A stretch of DNA of 64,000 nucleotides from Begonia masoniana (lineage: Eukaryota > Streptophyta > Magnoliopsida > Cucurbitales > Begoniaceae). The notes below the pieces were generated by a model, which did no database searches, was not told where the DNA came from, and was given only the letters and a program-made list of their open reading frames with translations. The stretch covers positions 24,187,825 through 24,251,824 of the forward strand of contig CM039505.1 in assembly GCA_022432975.1 (NCBI GenBank). The letters run 5' to 3'. This document shows positions 48,443 to 58,641 of the stretch, one piece after another; positions within the stretch are counted from its first letter, which is position 1, and the number at the start of each line of letters is the position of its first letter. The position numbers and the translations under genes are program-made.

Positions 48443-48927
48443 GCAGAAGAAAAGGCTCGAAGACTAACTTTTGCCAATTTGAATTCTGAGCCCTAACTGC
48501 GAAAGTTATTTTCACACTCTGTATTCTTCTCTACATCTCTCAATCCTAACTTGAGATTCATTTTTGTGAGATTGTAGTCTGAGCTTAATATTTTACAAAC
48601 TCAAACTTGTAACGGCAGTGGATTGACGCCCGTGAAGTTCAATCCAAATCTGTAAAGGCAGTTGATCGGAGCCCGGAATCCCGATCTTTTATTTCTCGTG
48701 AGGAGAAGGGTAAGGATCTTCAACGGGTGAGCCTTGGAGCGTGGACGTAGGCAGTTTGGCCGAACCACGTAAAAAGTACTGGTGTTGAATCTCTCTTACT
48801 CTCTCTTTATTTTTGATATTACCTTATTTGCTATTAAACTAATTAAGAGAGTAACACTAATTGATTATTAGATTAATTTTTAAAAGTCTAATTCACCCCC
48901 CATCTTAGACAATTCCGGTCCTTCAAT

Positions 48928-48939
48928 TGGTATCAGAGC
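48928..48939 (+). promoter_or_regulatory. Copia primer binding site (initiator-Met tRNA)
   Basis: TGGTATCAGAGC begins two bases after the 5' LTR end (CTTCA at 48921-48925). It is the standard copia minus-strand primer site. Confidence 0.92.
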
Positions 48940-48996
48940 GAGGTTATCTTTGTCTAAGCTGTAGTTAAACGCTCTGCATTATATTCTGCTATTACA

Positions 48997-50403
48997 ATGG
49001 CATTCAACACTAACACATCACAAATAGAAGGTCAAACAACCAATAGACCTCCATTCTTTGATGGTAGTGATTATGTCTATTGGAAGGCTAGAATGAAAAT
49101 ATTCATTCAAGCCATAGACTATAAAACGTGGTGTATTATAGAGAATGGTCATTTTAAGGCCATGAAAACTGTTGATGGGAAAAGTATCCCTAAGGACTCT
49201 TCTGAGTTAACAGAGTCCGATAAGAGAAATCTGAGCCTTAATGCTAAGGCAGTAAACACCTTGTACTGTGCTCTAAATAGAGATGAATTCAATAGAGTGC
49301 AAGGGTGTGAAAGTGCTCAAGAAATTTGGCACTTATTAGAAGTCACACATGAGGGAACTAACCAAGTAAAGGAGAGTAAATTGAGCATGTTAGTTCACGA
49401 ATATGAATTGTTTACCATGGAAAAGGATGAGTCTATTTCTTCAATGTTTACTCGTTTCACTAACATTACTAATGGGTTAAAAGTACTTGGTAAGATGTAT
49501 TCAGGTGAAGAGTTAATTAGGAAAATTTTGAGATATTTACCAAGAGCTTGGCAACCAAAGGTGACGGCAATACAAGAGGCACGGGATCTCAAGGTTCTCA
49601 AGCTTGAGGAACTCATTGGCTCTCTAATGACTCATGAGATAACCATGAGGGCCAATGACAAGGAGGATCTTAAAGAAAAAGAGATCTCCAAGAAAAAGGA
49701 CATAGCTCTCAAGGCCTCATCGAGCAAGCCTGATGAATCTGAGGAAGAAGAAGAAGATGAGGACATTGCCCTCATTACCAGGAGATTCAGCAAATTCCTG
49801 CAACGAAAGAGGATGCAGGGAAAAAAGTTTCCAAAGGGTGAAAAGTCTCAAAAGGACAAGGAGATCACATGTTTTGGGTGTGGAAAGCCTGGACATATGA
49901 AGGCAGATTGTCCTCAAGCAAAGAAGGGTCCCAAGAAGTTCAAGAAAAGGGCAATGAAGGCCACTTGGGACGATAGTGAAGAAGATACCTCTTCATCAGA
50001 GGATGAAGAAGTAGCAAACCTGTGCTTTATGGCACACGAGGACAAGGTTGACTGCTCTCCCGGAACAAATCTGTGGTACCTTGACAGTGGTTGCTCAAGG
50101 CATTTGACGAGAGACTCAACCAAGTTTGCTGTTGTCAACAAGAAGAAAGAGAGTGTCACTTTTGGTGGAAACCAAAAGGGAAAAATCGTTAGCATCGGCA
50201 ATATAGGTAATCCTTCTCATCCTACTATTGAAAATGTTTTACTTGTAGAAGGATTAAAGCATAATCTGCTAAGCATAAGTCAGTTGTGTGACAAGGGCTA
50301 TAAAGTAACTTTCAAATCAAATGTCTGTGTGATCAAAGACGTTTCAACTAATCATATTTTGTTTAAAGGATTTAGAAAGAAAATGTCTATATTGTTGATC
50401 TGA
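48997..50403 (+). pseudogene. Copia gag and protease
   Basis: The frame starts MAFNTNTSQIEGQTTNRPPF. A UBN2-type gag core spans roughly residues 15-230 (FFDGSDYVYWKARMKIFIQA, then EIWHLLEVTHEGT). An acidic and Lys-rich linker follows, then the zinc knuckle CFGCGKPGHMKADC from residue 292, and the copia-type aspartic protease motif LWYLDSGCSRHL with its Asp at residue 363. One base is missing near 50378-50382, which shifts the frame and brings TGA at 50401. In the intact element the polyprotein would continue into integrase. Confidence 0.93.
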
Positions 50404-53147
50404 ATGTTTTTGAGCATGTTGATGAGAAGTGTTTTGTTGTTAATTCTCTTAATGACTGTTGGTCTTGGCATAGAAGATTAGGACACATAGGGATGGATAC
50501 CTTAGCTAAGATTACTAAGGAGAATTTAGTTAGAGGGATCCCTAAGATATCCTTCGAGAAGGATAAAGTCTGTAAAGCTTGTCAAATGGGCAAGCAGATC
50601 AAAAGCTCTTTTGCATCAAAGAATGCAATCTCCACTTCTAAGCCTCTCCAACTTCTTCACATGGACCTCTTCGGTCCTTCCAATATAGCAAGCCTAGGCG
50701 GCAAATTCTATGCCTTTGTTATTGTAGATGATTTCTCTAGATTTACTTGGGTTTATTTTCTAAAGTCTAAGGATGAGACTTTTGATACTTTCTCTAGCTT
50801 TAGGAAAAGAGTACAAAATGAAAAGGAGCTCACCATTGTTACTATTCGTAGTGATCATGGTGGAGAGTTTGAAAATGAGAAATTTGAACTCTTGTGTCTC
50901 AAATATGGAATTGAGTACAATTTCTCTTCTACTAGGACCCCTCAGCAAAATGGTGTTGTTGAGAGGAAGAATAGGTCCCTTCAAGAGCTTACTAGGACTA
51001 TGCTTAATGAAAACACCCTTCCAAAGTATTTCTGGGCTGAAGCTGTAGCAACAGCCTGTTATGTGCTTAATCGGGTCTCCATAAGACCTATTCTAGAGAA
51101 AACTCCCTATGAACTTTGGAATGGCAAGACTCCTACTGTTAAGTATTTTAGAGCTTTCGGTTGCAAATGTTTCATTCTTAATACTAAGGATAACTTAGGA
51201 AAATTCGATTCCAAATCCGATCTTGGAATTTTTCTAGGATATTCGTTGACCAGTAAAGCATACAGAGTTTTCAATAGGAGAACTCTTGTTGTAGAGGAAT
51301 CTGTTCATGTCAATTTTGATGAGACTCCTCACCCATTAATCAATGTGGATGAGGATGATCCCTTGGAAAAACAACTGGATTCTCTTTCCTTAGAAAAGCC
51401 TACAGATCCCATTCAAGTAGAAAAATCTTTAGAACCTTCTCCTATTCCTCATGATATAGTTTCTGTCAAGGATGAAAATTCTGCTCTTCCTAGAGATTGA
51501 AAATTCATCAAAGACCATCCATTAGATGAAGTCTTAGGTGATCCTTCTTTAGGGGTTAAGACTAGAGCCTCTCTTAGAAATCTCTGTGCCAATGTGGCAT
51601 TTATCTCTCAAATAGAGCCTAAGAAATTTGAGGAGGCCGAGAATGATGAAAATTGGATTTTAGCTATGCAAGAGGAGCTAAATCAATTTGAAAGGAGCAA
51701 AGTATGGGAACTTGTTCCACGGCCAAAGGATTATCCCATTATTGGAACTAAGTGGGTCTTTAAGAATAAATTGGATGAGAATGAGATTGTTGTCAGAAAT
51801 AAGGCTAGACTAGTTGCTAAGGGATACTCTCAGGAAGAGGGTATTGATTTTGAAGAATCTTTTGCCCCTGTAGCTCGTTTGGAATCTATTAGAATGCTTT
51901 TGGCTTTTGCCTGCTACATGAACTTCACACTCTTTCAAATGGATGTAAAGAGTGCCTTTTTAAATGGATATATCTTGGAAGAAGTTTATGTAGAGCAGCC
52001 CTTAGGATTTGAATCATTTGATAAACCTGATCATGTATTTAAACTTAGGAAAGCTCTCTATGGTCTTAAACAGGCTCCTAGGGCTTGGTATGATAGGTTG
52101 AAGAATTTCCTTGAGGAAAGAAATTTCAAAAAGGGTAATTTTGATTCAACTCTATTTACCATGCAAAAGGATGCAGACATCTTGTTAGTTCAAATATATG
52201 TCGATGACATTATTTTTGGATCTACAAATGTCAGTTTGTGCAATGAGTTTTCCTCCCTCATGCAAAGTGAGTTTGAAATGAGTATGATGGGTGAGTTAAA
52301 GTTTTTCTTAGGATTCCAGATTAGTCAATCTCCTGATGGAATTTTCTTCTGTCAAGAAAAGTATATTAAGGAACTCCTTAAGAAGTTTGGTTTAGAATCT
52401 GTCAAATCCTCTAGAACTCCCATGAGTACCACTACTAAATTGGACAAGGATGAAAATGGTATAAGTGTGGATATCAAGAAATATCGTGGTATGATTGGTT
52501 CACTGTTATATCTGACTGCAAGTAGGCCAGATATACTCTTTAGTGTGTGCCTATGTGCTAGGTTTCAGGCTGCCCCTAAGGAATCTCATTTATCTGCAGT
52601 AAAAAGGATTTTCAAATATTTGAGTGGAACTTATGACTTAGGTTTATGGTATCCTAAGGGAACTTTCTTTGATCTGATAGGATATTCAGATTCTGACTAT
52701 GCTGGTAGTCTAGTTGATAGGAAAAGCACCACAGGAACATGTCAATTTCTTGGTGAATCTCTAGTGTCTTGGTATTCTAAGAAACAGAATTCTGTTGCAC
52801 TCTCAACTGCAGAAAGTGAATATATTGCTGCAGGCAGTTGTTGTGCACAAATGTTATGGATGAAACAAACATTAGAAGACTATAATCTGTTTTATGATAG
52901 GATTCCTATTCGGTGTGATAACACCAGTGCTATCAACATTTTTAAAAATCCTATTCAGCACTCTAGAACCAAACATATTGATGTTAGGTATCATTTTATT
53001 AGAGATCATGTTCAAAGAGGAGATATCACTCTAGAGTTTGTTAATTCTGTAGATCAACTTGCAGACATATTTACCAAGCCTTTGGATGAGAAGACCTTCA
53101 ATAATATTAGAATCAGGCTAGGACTCATTCGGTTTGGGAAAAACTAA
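50404..53147 (+). pseudogene. Copia integrase-RT-RNase H
   Basis: After the frameshift the frame continues without a stop to 51498. Integrase has the HHCC finger (WHRRLGHIGM, then CKACQMGK) and a DDE core spread over LLHMDLFGPS, IRSDHGGEFE and NGVVERKNR. A TGA at 51498-51500, where TGG would fit, splits the frame. It resumes at once and is open to 53147. RT has [11 protein letters not shown], the catalytic YVDD at 52197-52208 and FLGFQISQ. RNase H has SAFLNGY-side sequence upstream and the typical [13 protein letters not shown] and IRCDNTSAI blocks. It ends LGLIRFGKN. With two lesions it is probably non-autonomous but could be mobilised by a relative. Confidence 0.93.
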
Positions 53148-53414
53148 GGGTATTTCTCTAGTCATCGGTAGTTTCATCTCTATCGGCAGATGCAGTGTTT
53201 TTCTATCCCATCGGAAGCTGTACTGCTCAATCTGCCGACACGTGTAATCCATCGGAAGATGTATTCCCCAATCTGCCGACACGTATGTCTTCTTCGTCTG
53301 GCGATGAGCTATTTCTTTTAAATTCATTCTTCTTCGCCCAGACACTTTACTTTTCGCGCTTTTTCTGTAAACCCCTGCCCTACCAAATCTTCTCTGTCGA
53401 ATCCTCTTCTAGAA

Positions 53415-55589
53415 ATGGAATTTCAAGGTCAATCGTCTCGCGCCGTTTCCAAACCGACCAAGAAGAAGGCCAAAGTTTCTGATCGTCCTTCCCGAAAGAT
53501 TCCTCGTGGAACGGAGTGGCCAACCTTCTACTTTCTTACTCAAGCTGATGAGGTAAAGTACCACAATGACTATCGGTTCAAATCGTTAATTCCTAGTAAG
53601 GGTATTTCTTTTGAAGAGTTAGCCGGAATGGACTTTATTGAACCCTTGACGGATCTTGGGCTAATAGGTCTCTTTGAGACCGAATCATTCTACTACCCGG
53701 AAGCGATTAGGATGTTTTATGCAAACCTTAGCTTTACCTCTGATTATCCTTCCATTAAGAGCTACGTATACAACACTCACATAGAAATTACTCCTAAGTC
53801 CATAAATGCCCTTCTGGGAGCTCCTCATTTGGATAACTGCCCTTACAAGTATGTGACAGGCTCTGAGCTACCTTTCTTTGGAACGCCTGAAGGACTACAG
53901 TTTCTAAGGGAAATTGCTGTGGACCCCAATTCATCACCTGATCAGTTAAAGGGCAAACATCTGACCCCTAGAGCCAGAGTTTTTCGTCATATGATTGATT
54001 TCAATATTGTTCCCAAGGGTGGACATTATGACGAGGTGAGCGCAATGGAACTGTTTGTTCTGTTTGCAATCTATTTCAAGACACCCTTCAACATTGGCTA
54101 TATAGTTGTTCGAAGGATGATTCTAGCTGTATCCTCCAAGGCTACTTCACTACCGTATAATCTGCTTCTCATGCGGTTATTTGCTCGTCTTGAGGTTGTC
54201 CTTCCTGAGGAGGAGGAGCCTGTGAGACTTATGCCCTCCAATTTCTATTCCTATTCCACTCTCAACAGGATGGGATTCAAACAAATCGTAAAAGGAAAAC
54301 CTGCTGTGGATAAGGCTAAGAAAAAGGTTTCTTTGGCAGCACCTGTCAGGCGTGGAAAAAGGAAACTTATCCTGCCAGATGAATCAACTGCTGAAGGGGG
54401 AGATGAAACAGTATGTTCAGACCGTGGTATTTCTCAATCTCAGGATTCAAGCCCCCCACCTTCTCCTCTAGTGCGTAGGCGCATGATTGCTCCTTCCTCC
54501 ATAGCACCTATTTCAGAGGCCACCTCTGCTCCCTCATCTGTGTCTCTACCTATTCCTGAACATCCTCTTTCACCTCCACCTTCTCTCATACTACCTTCTC
54601 AGCCTGTTTTTCCTTCCATCTCTCCGGTGATGCGAGCAATTTCCTCGATACTCACACATGGTCCTCCAGCTCTACCATCTCCAGTTCCTCCACCTCCCTC
54701 TCCACCTACACTTCCCTTACCATCTTCAGCTCCTCTATCTCCAAACCCTGAACCTTCAGCCCCTCCATCTCCAGTCCATGAACCTTCAGCTCCTCCATCT
54801 CCCGATCAGCAAGAGGTGCTCCCTCCATCACCAGTTCAACCTGCTCCAATCGCTCTGCAAGTCCAACCCCTTCTCTCCAATACTCCTGCAACTCCCCTGA
54901 CATATCACAGGAGATTTTCCTTCACTGAGGCTCAGTATAATGAGATGCAAGCCTCTATTACCAACCTTGGCACTGCCCTCAGTACCCTCCAAAGTAAAAT
55001 TGATAAGAATCATCAGGACATGGGCATTGCTTTGGATATAGGTCTTGGCCTGCTGTCTACGAAAGTTGATGGTGATAGGCGAATGGTTGTCAGGGAACTT
55101 GAGAAACTCCAATCTTCCATTGCCGCTTTGACACCTGAACCCGAACCATCAAGTTCTGGTCTCAATGTTCCCGAGGCTTGCTATGAAGATTTGTTTCTTC
55201 CCCTCTCCAGGCCTGCTGTTATTGAAGATGTGCGCCTCATGTCCCTAGATATTCATGAGGCTGAGCTCAAGTTCACACTTCCTACATCTTCCTCTGCTCC
55301 TGCATCTTCCTCTCCTCCAGCCTGTCCATTGGAAGCTTCTCCTTTGCCATGCATGGATGTGTGTTCTGGTCCTTCTGTCGAGTCTCCTCCTTGCTTGGAC
55401 ATGGAGGTGTCCCGAGAGCCTTCTCCACCTCCTGCTCCTTGTTTGGCAATGGTGGTCTATCAATCACCTCTCCCACGAGATCTTGCTTTTCTTCAAGCTA
55501 TGGTGGATGCATTTTTCAATCCCCACCGTGACGTGCCCTCTTATGTTCAGAGAGCCTTTTGGAATCGTCATTTAGAACTCTTCAAATAG
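53415..55589 (+). CDS. ORF3 of the copia element: PF20167-like protein in env position (724 aa)
   Basis: An intact frame starts MEFQGQSSRAVSKPTKKKA, 268 bp after pol. A basic N-terminus leads to a domain of about 250 residues with AIRMFYANLS, YVYNTHIEITPKSINALLGA, RARVFRHMIDFNIVPKGG and TPFNIGYIVVRRMILAV. It ends with YSTLNRMGFK. Next come a basic patch (AKKKVS, RRGKRK), a Ser/Pro-rich stretch of about 180 residues, a coiled-coil-like segment (residues about 505-570) and a second Pro/Ser-rich tail. I see no signal peptide or transmembrane helix, so a fusion envelope is unlikely. The domain matches ORF A and the ORF at 58642. The Pfam name is from memory. The function is unknown. Expression would need a spliced or internal transcript. 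Confidence 0.85.
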   Translation: MEFQGQSSRAVSKPTKKKAKVSDRPSRKIPRGTEWPTFYFLTQADEVKYHNDYRFKSLIPSKGISFEELAGMDFIEPLTDLGLIGLFETESFYYPEAIRMFYANLSFTSDYPSIKSYVYNTHIEITPKSINALLGAPHLDNCPYKYVTGSELPFFGTPEGLQFLREIAVDPNSSPDQLKGKHLTPRARVFRHMIDFNIVPKGGHYDEVSAMELFVLFAIYFKTPFNIGYIVVRRMILAVSSKATSLPYNLLLMRLFARLEVVLPEEEEPVRLMPSNFYSYSTLNRMGFKQIVKGKPAVDKAKKKVSLAAPVRRGKRKLILPDESTAEGGDETVCSDRGISQSQDSSPPPSPLVRRRMIAPSSIAPISEATSAPSSVSLPIPEHPLSPPPSLILPSQPVFPSISPVMRAISSILTHGPPALPSPVPPPPSPPTLPLPSSAPLSPNPEPSAPPSPVHEPSAPPSPDQQEVLPPSPVQPAPIALQVQPLLSNTPATPLTYHRRFSFTEAQYNEMQASITNLGTALSTLQSKIDKNHQDMGIALDIGLGLLSTKVDGDRRMVVRELEKLQSSIAALTPEPEPSSSGLNVPEACYEDLFLPLSRPAVIEDVRLMSLDIHEAELKFTLPTSSSAPASSSPPACPLEASPLPCMDVCSGPSVESPPCLDMEVSREPSPPPAPCLAMVVYQSPLPRDLAFLQAMVDAFFNPHRDVPSYVQRAFWNRHLELFK

Positions 55590-55896
55590 TGATTTTTAGT
55601 TATATACATTTTTTTCTTAGTTGTTTCTTTTTAATGACAATTTATTTTTACTAAACATACTCTGATGTTGAATGCATTTTTTTTTATAATGTCAATGGGG
55701 GAAAATACTATATTTGATTGAGTCTGATTAGATAATATTCTATGGATATATCATTCTTTGGATATACTCTGTGATTTTGGAATTGCTCTGAATTGTTAAT
55801 TGAATAAAATACATATACTATGGGGGAGCGGCTAGAATTATGGGGGAGTATCAAAGTTAATCAAATTTATATTGTCATAATAAAAAAGGGGGAGAT
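55590..55896 (+). promoter_or_regulatory. Multiple polypurine tracts before the 3' LTR
   Basis: The main tract AAAAAAGGGGGAGAT (55882-55896) abuts the LTR TG. Extra tracts ATGGGGGAG and AATGGGGGAAAA lie at about 55693-55700, 55820-55828 and 55840-55850. Repeated tracts of this form are a hallmark of Sireviruses. Confidence 0.85.
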
Positions 55897-57353
55897 TGTT
55901 GACTTATAGATTGTTTAAGTCATAATTTGTTTTTGATTATGTATTTGTATAATTAGTGTACAATTTGATTATGTGTATTTAAAGAGAATAATGAATATGA
56001 GTTTATTTGGAAATACCCTTGAAAATGGTATTTTAGTTGTCTAATAAATCGGTTTGAGTATACAGAATTAAATAGCAAAACAGGCTTGCATATACCGATC
56101 GCTACACGACAAAGAAATGATGCATCTGCCGATAGCGTTTTTGAAGACATCTGCCGATGTCATGTCAAGGTGCATTTGCCGATAGCTGTTGAAGCTACTT
56201 CTGCCGATGCCGGTTCATGACATGTTGAGGTGCATATGCCGATAACATTTACAAGTCTCATCTGCCCGTGAAGCTCTAAGCGAGCATCTACCGATGACGT
56301 GGTCAGTGCTTATATGTTTCATCTGCCGAAGCGTTTTTGAAGATATCTGCCGATGACGTGTCAAGATGGATCTGCCGATAGCATTTGACGCTACTCATAC
56401 CGATGATATTTAAGGACACATCTGCCGATGATGTTTTTAAGCAGCTCCTGCCGATTGACTAAACGACAAAAGGAGATGTTGACTAAAGCTTGCACCTACC
56501 GATCACGTTTGACAATGCTCCTGCCGATGGAGTTTAAAGGTGCTTCTGCCGATGGAATTCAAGGATACACCTGCCGATGGATTTTTAGGATACATCTGCC
56601 GATGGCATTTCAAGCTGCATCCACCGATGACGTGTCTCTGCTCATAAGTTGCATCTGCCGGTGAACTTCCGCCAGAATTCAAAGTTAGCCGCGAAGCTAC
56701 AGTGACGTCGTTTTCAGCATTAACTCCAGACCTTTAATGGCGACGACGAACAACATTTTTAGAAGCAACGAATAGCTGCTTCAGTACGGATGCTTTCTAA
56801 CGGTAACATTTCTCCATTTTGAAGAAAGAAGCATTCAATTCTGTGAAGCAACTTCTTACAGAGTATATAAGCAGAAGAAAAGGCTCGAAGACTAACTTTT
56901 GCCAATTTGAATTCTGAGCCCTAACTGCGAAAGTTATTTTCACACTCTGTATTCTTCTCTACATCTCTCAATCCTAACTTGAGATTCATTTTTGTGAGAT
57001 TGTAGTCTGAGCTTAATATTTTACAAACTCAAACTTGTAACGGCAGTGAATTGACGCCCGTGAAGTTCAATCCAAATCTGTAAAGGCAGTTGATCGGAGC
57101 CCGGAATCCCGATCTGTTATTTCTCGTGAGGAGAAGGGTAAGGATCTTCAACGGGTGAGCCTTGGAGCGTGGACGTAGGCAGTTTGGCCGAACTACGTAA
57201 AAAGTACTAGTGTTGAATCTCTCTTACTCTCTCTTTATTTTTGATATTACCTTATTTGCTATTAAACTAATTAAGAGAGTAACACTAATTGATTATTAGA
57301 TTAATTTTTAAAAGTCTAATTCACCCCCCCTCTTAGACAATTTCAGTCCTTCA
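55897..57353 (+). repeat. 3' LTR of the copia element (1,457 bp)
   Basis: TGTTGACTTATAG to AGTCCTTCA. It is identical in layout to the 5' LTR but lacks two of its 25-bp units (exactly 50 bp). The remaining differences are about 15 scattered substitutions and one C-run length change near 57324. Confidence 0.95.
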
Positions 57354-57505
57354 TGTACGACGATCGACGAGGAAGACTTGCACCTGATCTCGTGGAGGCA
57401 CTCATTTGCATGAAGGATTGGAATGATGCTGCTTCAAGAAATCAACAGAGACATGACGAAATAATCGAAGAATTTCAAAATTTGGAAGTTCAACAACAAG
57501 ATTAG
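57354..57505 (+). pseudogene. hAT transposase, part 2 (C-terminus)
   Basis: After the duplicated TGTAC the frame continues in phase with the sequence left at 47418: DDRRGRLAPDLVEALICMKD and a Gln-rich end, stop TAG at 57503-57505. This is the end of the hAT dimerisation domain (RxxLxPxxVxxLxCxxDW pattern). It proves that the copia element entered a once-continuous gene. Confidence 0.93.
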
Positions 57506-57699
57506 CCTTTTGTAATTTTTTTATTTTGTAATGGATGATGATTGACTATTTGACTATTAGATGGATGGCAAAACTATGCGTTTAATTTGTATTAATTTGT
57601 ACAAATTTATAATTAACTAGAAGATTATATTTTTGAAATTGTTATGTATCTCAATTCTCATGTTGGTTTCACTTGCGTTTTAAATATATGACTGAGTGC

Positions 57700-57922
57700 C
57701 GAGAAGTCGCCCGAGAGCCGATACCTCGTCCCACCTGGAGCCGAGAAGTCGCCCAATTGGGGGGACTTCTCGGCCCTCAGTCTGTTTAAAACAGATCGAA
57801 GGCCTATCAGTCGCTCCAAGTGGGCGAGGTATCGGCCCTCGTTCTGTTTAAAACATGTTTAAAACAGAGAGAGGGCCGATACCTCGCCTTACGTGGGCGA
57901 GGTATCGGCCCTCTCTCTGTTT
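57700..57922. repeat. Alternating inverted repeats with perfect 27-bp hairpin
   Basis: 57862-57888 and 57896-57922 are perfect reverse complements around a 7-base loop. The arm holds GGCCGATACCTCGCC. A third copy on the right-arm strand (GGCGAGGTATCGGCCCTCGTT, ending near 57842) can pair with the same left arm, and diverged copies lie at 57700-57790. Several alternative foldings are possible. It is located between the hAT transposase end and ORF C. Confidence 0.88.
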
Positions 57923-58065
57923 CTTTTTAATTTAGATTGAATTCTGTTTCTTTTTAATTTAGATTGAATTCACAAATCACAACAACCGTGAACCGTCAAC
58001 CCCTTCGGAGAGTTCGGCCCTGCGCTCTTCCTAGTTCCCCGACCCCGAGTCCCGATTGTATGCCA

Positions 58066-58265
58066 GCGCCGAACACTGACTGCTAATCTGAATCTCCCAG
58101 TCCCAGCGCCTCCCCTCCCGGCTCCCGTCAATCGCAGTAGCCTGCGTCGAACACTGCTAAATCTCCCAGTCCCAGCGCCTCCCCTCCCGGCTCCCGTCAA
58201 TCGCCCGCGCCGAACACTGCTAAATCTCCCAGCGCCTCCCCTCTCGGCTCCCGTCAATCGAAGTA
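58066..58265. repeat. ~63-bp GC-rich tandem repeat (3 copies)
   Basis: Units begin GCGCCGAACACTG (58066, about 58144 and about 58207) and contain CTCCCGTCAATCG. They sit in the probable leader region of ORF C. The minus-strand ORF across it is a repeat artefact. Confidence 0.85.
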
Positions 58266-58335
58266 TTTCGCACCACAACTTCGACCTCCGCGAATCCAGC
58301 TCAAGGCTCAGTGGCTCACCATCCGACTCGACTAG

Positions 58336-58630
58336 GTTATATTTCTTCCAAGTTCCACCCTTTGATAATTAAGTGAATATTATTCGATTACTTCGCATTA
58401 TTCTGTGGAATGTGTTGATTTTTGATTGCTGAGGTTGGTTTGAGATAGAAAAGTAATTGTAAATCAAGTTTTATAATTGTGCACACCAATTGTTCGATGA
58501 AATGTCTACTTGAGATTTCTAAGTCACAAATTATGAAATTATCTGTTACACAAATATAATATGTTGTTTTGTTTATTTGGGTGTGTTTGAAGTGAGGTGT
58601 TTAGTATTTGTGTTTCCTGTTTTGTCACAG
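58336..58630 (+). other. Predicted 5'-UTR intron upstream of ORF C
   Basis: GACTAG/GTTATATTT to TTTTGTCACAG/GTTAAAA. The stretch is AT-rich between GC-rich leader and coding sequence, and the acceptor is 11 bases before the ATG. It is predicted from borders and composition only. Confidence 0.5.
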
Positions 58631-58641
58631 GTTAAAAAAAT

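Larger units (their letters stand above)
47419..48925 (+). repeat. 5' LTR of the copia element (1,507 bp)
   Basis: TGTTGACTTATAG to GGTCCTTCA. It contains an array of about twenty (C)TGCCGAT motifs at 47615-48235 spaced 20-40 bp apart, and a TATA box TATATAA at 48436-48442. It has two more 25-bp CCGATAAAAGTTTAAGATGC units than the 3' LTR. Confidence 0.95.
47419..57353 (+). mobile_element. Sirevirus-like Ty1/copia retrotransposon (9,935 bp)
   Basis: TSD TGTAC stands at 47414-47418 and 57354-57358. Order: 5' LTR, primer binding site, gag-pol, env-position ORF3, multiple polypurine tracts, 3' LTR. The GGGGGAGATTGTTG junction of polypurine tract and LTR, the long gag and the third ORF point to the Sirevirus/SIRE lineage. 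The LTRs differ by about 15 substitutions by eye (about 1%) plus exactly two 25-bp units, so insertion is recent, well under a million years at usual plant rates. Gag-pol has one frameshift and one stop. The surrounding hAT frame resumes correctly on the far side. Confidence 0.94.

Noticed and set aside
57970..58278. Gly/Arg-rich minus-strand ORF
   Set aside because: It is the antisense of the 63-bp GC-rich tandem repeat.
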